Source: Micromonospora zamorensis (GTDB taxonomy: Bacteria; Actinomycetota; Actinomycetes; Mycobacteriales; Micromonosporaceae). Taken from it: 64,000 nucleotides of DNA. Within the stretch, counting starts at the first letter, position 1; each line of letters opens with the position of its first letter. This document shows, in pieces, positions 40,157-52,600 of this stretch. Both the position numbers and the translations under genes were made by a program. The stretch spans positions 5,456,001 to 5,520,000 of the forward strand of contig NZ_LT607755.1 of the NCBI RefSeq assembly GCF_900090275.1. Reading direction: 5' to 3'. The notes under the pieces were generated by a model. The model was given only the letters and a program-made list of their open reading frames with translations. It had not been told where the DNA came from and made no database searches.

Positions 40157-43100
40157 ATGGCCTTTCGGACCTGGGGCAGACTGCTGCTCACGGCGCTCGG
40201 GGTGAGCGTGCTGGCCGGAGCCGGCCAGCTCGGCGTCGCGTACGGTTTCGGCATCGTCCGGCTGACCGGCGCCTTCACCGGTACGACCGTCAACCAGTGG
40301 CCCACCCAGCTCGTCTGGGTGGGCTGGTTCGCCGCGAACGCCGCCGTCGTCGGCGCCGTCCTGACCGGACGCCTCGCTCGCCGCGACGCACCGGCGGTCA
40401 GCACCGGCCGCCAGCTGGCGATCGGTGGCGCGGCGGCGCTCGGTGCCACCGTCATCGCTCCCCTCTGCATGCAGCCCGCCCGCGCCGCCGAGTTGATCTC
40501 CGTCGACCCGGTTTGGGCGGTGGGCATCTGCGCCGTACTCGGTGCCGTCATCGGGGCGGGCGCGGCGATCGCCGTTCTGCTCCGGCCCGAGCTGGGCTGG
40601 AACATGGCCGCGGTGGCCGGCGCGGTCTGGCTGCTGGCGCTGATCTCGGTCCTGCCGTCGCTCGGCACGACCGGCCCGATGCCGACCGTGCGGCTCGGCG
40701 TCCTGGAGCCGAGCTGGCTGGCCGACGACGCCGCGCAACGGCTGTCGCTGCTCCTGCTGCCCATCGTGGCGCTGCTGGCCGGCGTGGCGACCGCCGCGCT
40801 GGCTCGCTGGCGGGGCCAGGCACCCCTGATCAGCGGGGCCACCGGGGTCGCCGGTCCGGTGCTGGTGGCATTCGCGTACCTGACCGCCGGCCCGGGTGAC
40901 GCCGTGGATCGCTACCAGGCCACTCCCTATTACGGCTCGTTGATCGCGATCCTCGCCGGTGCGCTCGGCGCGGCGGCCGCAGCGCTACTGCGCTGGCCGA
41001 CCGGCGCTCGCAGCGCGGATTCGCAGGCGATCGAGCCGTCCGACATCCTGCGCCCACTGCCCCCCGGCCCGGCCCTGCCGGGCACCGCGTCGGCGAACTC
41101 GACTAACGACCCGGACACCACCGAACGCACCGACGCGGAGCTGCCCGCCGACACCAAGCCCGCCGGTGGTGTCGTCGCAGGCCCGAGGGCCGCAGCCGGC
41201 TCCGATGGCGTACGCACCGCCCCGGCCCACTGGGACTGGCCGGCGTCCACCACGGGCGGCCAGGATGGCCCGACCCCCGCCGTTGCGGCGAAACCCGCAG
41301 CCTGGCTGACCGATCCGACCGGCGAGTTCACCGCCGGAGCGCAGACGCGCCGGTCGATCCCGGACGATGTCACTTCCCCGGTCGAGAGCGAGCGCTCAGC
41401 CGCGACCAGCGTCAGCAGCCCCACCGACGCCACCCCGGCCAGCGCCAAGGCCGGCCGCGCCGATGCCGCCACCCCGACAGTCGGCCATGCCAGCGCCCCG
41501 ACCGACAGCGCAACAAACACGCTCACGACCGCCACGGGCGCGCCTGGTGCGGGAACGGCAAGCACCGGAACCACCAGCACCGGCATGGCCAGTGCGGGCA
41601 CGACCGCCACCGAAGCGGCCAGTAAGGGCGCGGCCAGCCCGGGCGCGGCCAGCACCGGCACGACCAGCGCAAGCGCGGCCGACGCCGGTACGGGTGATGC
41701 GGCGGTGCCGAGCAAGCCGCGCCGGGTCCGTAAGCCGAAGGTCAGCCCGGGTGCCGCGATCTCTGACCCGGTCGATGACGCCGCGCCATCCGAGTCGGAT
41801 ACCGCCGACGAGGCGGCCACCGGCCGCACCAGGAAGGTCACCCGGGCGGGCAGGTCCGCCGACAGCACCGGTTCTGGCACGGTCACCGCCGCTCCCGTTC
41901 CGAGCGAGCAGAGCCCGGGCACCGACGCCGATCCGACCACCGAAACCGCCCTGACCACCACGAGCGGCGCGACGGCGGTGGTCCCGACCACAAGCGGCGC
42001 GACAGCAGCCGCCCCGACCGCCGCAAGCGGTTCGACGGCGACACCGGCCGGCGCCAAGGCCGAGGCGGTCAAGCCGCCCCGCACCCGGGCCGCAACCGCC
42101 GGAACGGAAGCAGCCGACCCGACGGCGGCAGCAGCAGCCCAGTCGTCCCGCGTCCCGGCCGAGGCGCCCGTGCCGAAGGCGGAAGCACCCCGCCCGAAGG
42201 CGGAAGCAGCCGACCCGAAGGTGGAAGCGACCAAGCCTCCCCGCGCCCCGGCCGCGAGTAGCGCAGTGGCGGGGGCAGCCGACCTGCCGCGCAGCGAGGC
42301 CGCCGCAACCAGCTCGAAGGCCGACGCCGCCAACCCGCCGCGCACCCCGACCACCGCAACCAGCCCGAAGGCGAAAACCGCCGACCCGGCCAGCGCATCC
42401 GCAACCCAGCTGGCGGGCGAAGCCGACGACGAGCCGGCCGCCACCGAGGACGGTCCCGGCACCGGGTTGTTCGGGAGCACTGCCGCCGGTGACCCGGACG
42501 CCGACCGGTGGACACCAGCACCTTCGGCCTGGCCGGTCAGCGCGGCCTGGACGGTGCCGCCGCAGACCTCCGCACCGGGGCCAGCGACATCGGAGACGCC
42601 GACCGGGTCGGACAAGGCGACCGGGCCGACGCCGAGGCCCCGGCACCGGGCGCCGTTGCCGGACCTGAGCCGGGCCAGCTCCTGGAACGCCTTCGACACC
42701 ACCCGGCGCGCCGGACAGGCGGAGGCAGCGGACAGTTCGGCGGATCGGACTACGCCGACCAGCGCGGCCGCGACCGGCGAGACAGCCGCCCACCTTGAAA
42801 GCCCGAGCCGGCCGGACGCACCGGTCGTGCCGGGCGCAGCCGGCACGTCCTCCGACGCTGGCACAGGCACCGACGCCGGCACCGACGAGACGGCGAGCAC
42901 CGACGCCACACCGGCCGCGTCGAAGCCGGGCAAGGTTGCCGAGCAGCCTTCCCGCCGAGGACGGCTCGGTGGCCTCTTCCGCCGCAACCGGTCCCGGGCC
43001 GACGAGGAGAGCCAGCAGGCGGCAGACAACGTGGAGCCGCTGCCTGCAAAGGACGAGGAGTTCGTCGACTGGGTCGCCGGGCTGAGCAAGCCGGTGTCGG

Positions 43101-43168
43101 ACAACGAGCCGGAGCAGGACAACGGTCGCCGGTCGCTGCGCTCCACCGGTCGGCACCACCGCGAGTGA
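40157..43168 (+). CDS. Large membrane protein with long Ala/Thr/Pro-rich tail
   Basis: I do not recognise this 1003-residue protein as a characterised family. The first ~290 residues hold about seven hydrophobic helices (LLLTALGVSVLAGAGQLGVAYGF, VVGAVLTGRL, WAVGICAVLGAVIGAGAAIAVLL and others). The remaining ~700 residues are low complexity, rich in Ala, Thr, Pro and acidic residues, with short imperfect repeats (GTTSTG/GMASAG, TTSGAT, PKAEA). A basic patch RRGRLGGLFRRNRSR and an acidic/Arg tail lie at the end. The tail is probably cytoplasmic and disordered. Many relatives in the family have such proteins of unknown role. Confidence 0.75.
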   Translation: MAFRTWGRLLLTALGVSVLAGAGQLGVAYGFGIVRLTGAFTGTTVNQWPTQLVWVGWFAANAAVVGAVLTGRLARRDAPAVSTGRQLAIGGAAALGATVIAPLCMQPARAAELISVDPVWAVGICAVLGAVIGAGAAIAVLLRPELGWNMAAVAGAVWLLALISVLPSLGTTGPMPTVRLGVLEPSWLADDAAQRLSLLLLPIVALLAGVATAALARWRGQAPLISGATGVAGPVLVAFAYLTAGPGDAVDRYQATPYYGSLIAILAGALGAAAAALLRWPTGARSADSQAIEPSDILRPLPPGPALPGTASANSTNDPDTTERTDAELPADTKPAGGVVAGPRAAAGSDGVRTAPAHWDWPASTTGGQDGPTPAVAAKPAAWLTDPTGEFTAGAQTRRSIPDDVTSPVESERSAATSVSSPTDATPASAKAGRADAATPTVGHASAPTDSATNTLTTATGAPGAGTASTGTTSTGMASAGTTATEAASKGAASPGAASTGTTSASAADAGTGDAAVPSKPRRVRKPKVSPGAAISDPVDDAAPSESDTADEAATGRTRKVTRAGRSADSTGSGTVTAAPVPSEQSPGTDADPTTETALTTTSGATAVVPTTSGATAAAPTAASGSTATPAGAKAEAVKPPRTRAATAGTEAADPTAAAAAQSSRVPAEAPVPKAEAPRPKAEAADPKVEATKPPRAPAASSAVAGAADLPRSEAAATSSKADAANPPRTPTTATSPKAKTADPASASATQLAGEADDEPAATEDGPGTGLFGSTAAGDPDADRWTPAPSAWPVSAAWTVPPQTSAPGPATSETPTGSDKATGPTPRPRHRAPLPDLSRASSWNAFDTTRRAGQAEAADSSADRTTPTSAAATGETAAHLESPSRPDAPVVPGAAGTSSDAGTGTDAGTDETASTDATPAASKPGKVAEQPSRRGRLGGLFRRNRSRADEESQQAADNVEPLPAKDEEFVDWVAGLSKPVSDNEPEQDNGRRSLRSTGRHHRE

Positions 43169-43215
43169 CCCCACCCGCGGGCACGTCGGAACGCCGATCG
43201 ACCTGCCTACCTGCT

Positions 43216-43292
43216 TGATCCACTCGGGTTCACTGATGTCGGCCTGTCCCACCGGCTCGGACACCGCGACATCAGTGAACCCGAGTCGATCA
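43216..43292. repeat. 77-bp hairpin element with TGATCSACTCG ends
   Basis: Arms 43216-43241 and 43267-43292 pair over 26 positions with a single mismatch at the sixth base (C opposite C), and inner TGTCC/GGACA extends the stem. It lies between the convergent membrane-protein gene and thiC and may act as a terminator. Its ends are shared with the element at 56094-56170. Confidence 0.85.
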
Positions 43293-43330
43293 CCCCGACC
43301 CGATCACCCAAGAGCGCGCACCGCGCCGGT

Positions 43331-47429
<4,099 letters not shown>

Positions 47430-47439
<10 letters not shown>

Positions 47440-48641
47440 AGGTCCCCCTCCATCGTCGGTTCAGTTCCTCGCCGGCCGCGGAGGCCACCGAGGCCGCCAC
47501 CCGTCGCGGCCGGTGTGCGACCGGCCGAGCCGGCACCGACGAACCGTTCGGGTCCGAAGGGCGCGAGCAGCGGGTGGGGCACGCCGTCGAGCACCAGCTC
47601 GGTGATCAGGTCGGCGGTGATCGGGGTGAGCACGATGCCGTGCCGGTGGTGCCCGGTGGCGGCCAGCACGTCCGGCCGGTCGGGCAGCGGCCCGAGGATC
47701 GGTGCGTTGTCCGGCGTGCCCGGGCGCAGCCCGGCGACCGCCTCGACCAGGTCGTACTCGGCCAGCTCGGGCAGCAGGTCGACTCCGGCGCGGAGCAGGC
47801 GCTGCACCGCACCGGCGGTGACAGTGGTGTCCGCCCGTTCCTCGACCGTCGCGCCGAGCACGACCTCGCCGTCGGCGCGGGGCACCAGGTAGACGGGTTC
47901 GCCGTCGGCGTACCCCCGGATCACGTGCCGGAAGCCCGGCGCGACGCCGTCGGGCGCGCGGAGCCGGAGGATCTGGCCCTTCACCGGCCGGACGGGCAGG
48001 CCGGTGAGGGCGGCTGCCCCACAGCCGGCGGCGACCACCGTGACCGCAGCGTCCACATCAGACAGGTGCGCGACCGCCTGCGGCACGAGCACCGCGCCGG
48101 CCCGCTGGGCGGCCGTGCGCAGCGCCGGCACCAGCCGCCGGGGGTCGACCTGGTGGTCGGTGGGCGCGAGCGCGCCGCCGCGCAGCCGTGGTGCGAGCGC
48201 CGGCTCGCGGTCGCGCAGCTCGCTGGGGCGCAGTGGGGTCACCGGCAGGCCCAACCCCTGCTGGTACGCCCAGAGTCGGCGCGCCTCGGCCAGGTCGTCG
48301 CCGGTCAGCCCGACCATCAGGGTGCCCTCGGTCCGGTAGCCGATCCCGGTGCCGCTCGCCGCGGTCAGCTCGGCGGCGAACGCCGGCCAGCGGGCGGCGG
48401 ACGCCAGCAGCAGCCCGGTCAGCTGCCACTCACCGAAGTACGCCTCGGCGACCGGCGAGAGCATGCCGGCGGCCACCGCCGACGCCCCCGAGCCGGGCTC
48501 CGGATCGTGCACCACCACGCGCAGCCCCCGGGCGGCGCAGCGCCAGGCGATCGCCAGCCCGATCGGCCCCGCCCCCACCACCGCGACGTCCGGCCGGCCC
48601 CGGTCACTCGATCGCGCTGACTCCGACCGGCCGGTCAGCAC
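47430..48641 (-). CDS. thiO: Glycine oxidase ThiO
   Basis: ThiO oxidises glycine to dehydroglycine for the thiazole ring with FAD. The 403-residue protein has the FAD fold VAVVGAGPIGLAIAWRCAARGLRVVVHD, the GASAVAAGMLSPVAEA segment and the VKGQILRLRAP and GATVEERAD substrate-domain motifs. The last 30 residues are Gly/Arg rich. GTG 48641 overlaps the thiE stop by 7 bases; the N-terminus before the FAD fold is about 14 residues. Confidence 0.92.
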
Positions 48642-49261
48642 GCCAGGGCCTCGATCAGCTCGGCGGTCGCCCGCCCCGGGTCGGCGGCAGCGGAGACCGC
48701 CCCGACGACCGCCACCCCGTACGCCCCGGCGGCCCGCAGCTCCGGCACCCGCTCGGCGGTCACGCCGCCGATCGCGATGACCGGCACGTCGACGGCGTCG
48801 ACGACGGCACGTACGCCCACGGGCCCGATGGGGTCCGGCAGGCCGGACTTGGTGCTGGTGGCGTGGCAAGGCCCGACGCCCAGGTAGCTGGCTCCCGCCG
48901 CGACCGCCGCGGTCGCTGTTCCCGGCGCGCGGGCGGTGGCGCCCAGCACGCCGGCCGGGCCGAGCACCCGACGGGCGGCGGCGACCGGCAGGTCGTCGGC
49001 CCCGACGTGCCCACCGGCGGCACCGACCGCCAGCGCCACGTGCAGCCGATCGTTGACCAGGCAGGTCGCCCCGTACGGCACGCAGAGCGCCAGCACCCGC
49101 TGGGCCAGCTCGTACGCCTCGCGGTCGGTGGCGGAATCCTCGACCCGGACCTGCACCACCAGGTCGGCTCGGGCCACCGCGAGGGCGGCCCGGACCACGG
49201 TGAGCGGGTCTCGCCCGGGTCGGGTGTCGGTGATCAGATGCAGTCGCCCCAGGGACGGCAC
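48635..49261 (-). CDS. thiE: Thiamine phosphate synthase ThiE
   Basis: ThiE joins HMP-PP and thiazole phosphate to thiamine phosphate. The 208-residue barrel has LHLITDTRPGRDPL, CLVNDRLHVALAVGAAGGHVGADDLPVAAAR, the GVGPCHATSTKSGL diphosphate loop and VPVIAIGGV. It starts at GTG 49261, 7 bases after GGGAGGAG at the 3' edge of the TPP riboswitch, and is the first gene of the operon. Confidence 0.95.
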   Translation of the reverse strand: MPSLGRLHLITDTRPGRDPLTVVRAALAVARADLVVQVRVEDSATDREAYELAQRVLALCVPYGATCLVNDRLHVALAVGAAGGHVGADDLPVAAARRVLGPAGVLGATARAPGTATAAVAAGASYLGVGPCHATSTKSGLPDPIGPVGVRAVVDAVDVPVIAIGGVTAERVPELRAAGAYGVAVVGAVSAAADPGRATAELIEALAC

Positions 49262-49265
49262 GGCA

Positions 49266-49358
49266 ACGCTCCTCCCTGCGCCGGCATTATCCGGATCAGG
49301 TTCGACGGTCGGGGGCTGTCAGCCCCCCTCTCAGCCCGGTACACCGGGCTCCCGTGGG
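49266..49358 (-). promoter_or_regulatory. TPP riboswitch (THI box)
   Basis: Read on the minus strand, the leader carries the stem GAGCCCGGTG/TACCGGGCTGAGAG, a second stem GGGGGCTG/CAGCCCCC, then the invariant CCTGATCCGGATAATGCCGG core and GCAGGGAGGAG, which are the fixed parts of the thiamine-pyrophosphate aptamer. The aptamer ends in the thiE ribosome binding site (GGGAGGAG), so control is probably on translation. Confidence 0.95.
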
Positions 49359-49371
49359 TTACTTGCGTGTC

Positions 49372-49400
49372 ACCGTACGACAGATCCGCCGGTCTGCCAA
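49372..49400 (-). promoter_or_regulatory. Promoter of the thi operon
   Basis: On the minus strand TTGGCA (49400-49395), a 17-base spacer and TACGGT (49377-49372) are well placed. The transcript would start near 49365, directly at the riboswitch. Confidence 0.65.
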
Positions 49401-49656
49401 GGCGGGTGTCGACGGGCCGGAATGGCGGATTAGGTTGGGCGCTTCATCCCGGTCCTATTCGGAATGTCGCCCCCCGTTGCAGAACCGTTACCTGCCGGCA
49501 TCTTGCCGGACATTGAGCCAGCCGAATTAATTTGTTCAGCGATTCGACAAAATGTTGGCGGGGGCACCGTGACGCGGTGTCACCACCGGCTCCATCTGGG
49601 AGGGTCTTCGGCGAGCCGGCTCCCGCGATCCCTGTCACTACGACATAGGAGGCGGC

Positions 49657-52600
49657 GTGTCCCGTTCTCGTCGTGCCCGCGTACCCATCACCGCAACCCT
49701 GATCTCCCTGGCCATGGCCTCGACCACCCTGTTCGGCGCGCCCGCCCAGGCGGCCGCCCAGGTCCCCCCACGGGATGCGAAAGCCGCAGCCCCGGTCAGC
49801 CAGGTGGTGCCGAAGGCGCCAAAGGCCGCGGCCGATCCCTTCTCCGTCCTCGTCTTCTCCAAGACCGCCGGCTTCCGGCACGACTCCATCCCCACCGGCA
49901 TCGCTGCCATCCAACAGCTCGGTGTGGCCAACGGATTCACAGTGGACAACTCCGAGGACGGCTCCGCATTCAACGACGCCAACCTCGCGAAGTACAAGGC
50001 GGTGATCTGGCTCTCCACCACCGGTGACGTGCTCGACGCCGAGCAGCAGGCGGCGTTCGAGCGCTACGTGAAGGCGGGCGGCGGCTACGTCGGCATCCAC
50101 GCCGCATCGGACACCGAGTACAGCTGGGCCTGGTACGGCGACCTGGTCGGCGCGTACTTCGCCAACCACCCGCAGAACCAGCAGGCCACGGTCAAGGTGG
50201 AGGACCACGCCCACCCGTCCACGACCGGGCTGCCGGACCGATGGTCCCGGTTCGACGAGTGGTACAACTACCAGACCAATCCCCGGCCGGACGTGCACGT
50301 GCTCGCCAGCCTGGACGAGAAGAGCTACACGGCAGGCGCCGGTGCCATGGGCGCCGACCACCCGATCGCCTGGTGTCAGGACTTCGACGGCGGCCGATCC
50401 TGGTACACCGGGGCGGGCCACACCCGGGAGTCGTACGCCGAGCCCGAGTTCCTGTCCCACCTGCTCGGCGGCATCCGGACCGCGGCCGGTGTCGAGAACG
50501 CCGACTGCGGCGCCTCGAAGACCTCGAACTTCGAGAAGGTCGCGCTGGACAGCAACACGAGCAACCCGATGGAGCTGGACATCGCCGGAGACGGGCGGGT
50601 CTTCTACATCGAGCGCGACGGTCGCGTGCAGATCGTCAAGCCGGACACCGGCAGCACCGTCACCGCCGTCGACCTGGACGTCTTCACCGGCAACGAGGAC
50701 GGCCTGATCGGCATCCGGCTCGACCCGGACTTCGCCACCAACAAGTGGGTGTATCTCTACTACGCCCCGAACGACGGGGTCACCCGCAACCTGCTGTCCC
50801 GCTTCACGGTCACCGGCGACACCATCGACCCTGCCAGCGAGAAGCAGGTGCTGCGGGTCGACACCCAGCGCAACACCTGCTGCCACGCTGGCGGCAGCAT
50901 GGCCTTCGACAGCGCCGGCAACCTCTACCTGGCCACCGGTGACAACACCAACCCGTTCGAGTCGAGCGCGTACTCGCCGCTCGACGAGCGGCCGGGCCGC
51001 CAGGACTACGACTCGCAGCGCACCTCGGCCAACACCAACGACCTGCGCGGCAAGGTGATCCGGATCCACCCGGAGGACGACGGCACGTACACCGTCCCGA
51101 CGGGCAACCTCTTCGCGCCGGGCACCGAGAAGACCCGCCCCGAGATCTACGCGATGGGCTTCCGCAACCCGTTCCGGATCGGCACCGACCCGAAGACCGA
51201 CACCCTGTACGTCGGGGACTACGGGCCGGACGCCAACGCGAACAACCCGGACCGGGGCCCCCGGGGCCTGGTCGAGTGGAACGTCGTGACCCCCGGCAAC
51301 TACGGCTGGCCGTACTGCACCGGGACGAACGAGGCGTACAACGACTACACGTTCCCGTCCGGCCCGAGCGGCCCGAAGTTCGACTGCGCCGCACCGGTGA
51401 ACAACTCGCCCAACAACACGGGCCTGACCAACCTCCCGCCGGTCGTCCCGGCCACCGTCGACTACGGCTACGCCGGTGACGCGCGCTACCCGGAGATCGG
51501 CGGCGGTGGCGCCCCGATGGGCGGCCCGGCCTACCGCTACGACGCGGACCTCAACTCCAACCGCAAGTGGCCGGCGTACTACGACGGCAAGGCTCTGCTC
51601 GGCGAGTGGAACCAGAACAAGATGTACACCATGCAGGTGACCCCCGACGGCAAGTCGTTGGTGGACATCAATCAGCTGCTCACCGGCATGAAGATGGTCC
51701 GGCCGATGGACTTCGAGTTCGGTCCGGACGGCGCGCTCTATCTGATCGAGTGGGGCACCGGGTTCGGCGGCAACAACGACGACTCCGGCATCTACCGGAT
51801 CGACTACACCGCCGGTGACCGCGCACCGATCGCCGCGGCGTCCGCCAACCCGACCTCGGGCCCGGCGCCGCTGACTGTCACCTTCTCCAGCGCCGGCTCC
51901 CGGGACCCGGACGGCGGCGCGCTCACCTACTCGTGGACCTTCGGCGACGGGCAGACCTCGACCGAGGCCAACCCGACGCACACGTACGCGACGGCCGGCA
52001 GCTACACCGCCCAGCTCACCGTCACCAACCCGAAGGGCCGTACCGCGGTGGCCAACGTGCCGATCACCGTGGGCAACACCGCGCCGACGGTGACCATCGA
52101 GTTCCCGCCGGACGGTGGCTTCTTCAACTGGGGTAACCAGGTCCGCTACTCCGTCAAGGTGACCGACCCCGAGGACGGGCAGGTCGACTGCGACAAGGTG
52201 CAGCTCCAGGTGCTGCTGGGTCACGACGAGCACGCCCACCCGCTGGAGCAGCACACCGGCTGCACCGGCACCGTCCAGACGTCGCTCGCCTCCGGGCACG
52301 GCGCCGAGGCGAACGTGTTCGCTGTCTTCGAGGCCACCTACACCGACGAGGGTGGCGCCGGCGGGTCCGGCCCGCTCACCGGTCGGGACATCGAGATCCT
52401 GCAGCCCAAGCAGAAGCAGGCCGAGTACTTCACCGCCACCGGGCGCGCCCCGGTGAGCACCGGCGGCGGAGACGCCGGCGTGCAACGAGAGGCCGGCGCC
52501 GACACCGCCGGTGGTGGCCAGAGCATCGCGTTCATCGAGGACGGTGACTGGTGGTCGGTCGCTCCGGCGGACCTGACCAACATCACCGAGATCCGGTTCC

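Noticed and set aside
40930..43146. A minus-strand Val/Ala/Gly-rich open frame opposite the 1003-residue protein
   Set aside because: Both strands are open because of the repeat-like composition. The plus strand has membrane helices, a -10 box and normal neighbours, so it was kept.
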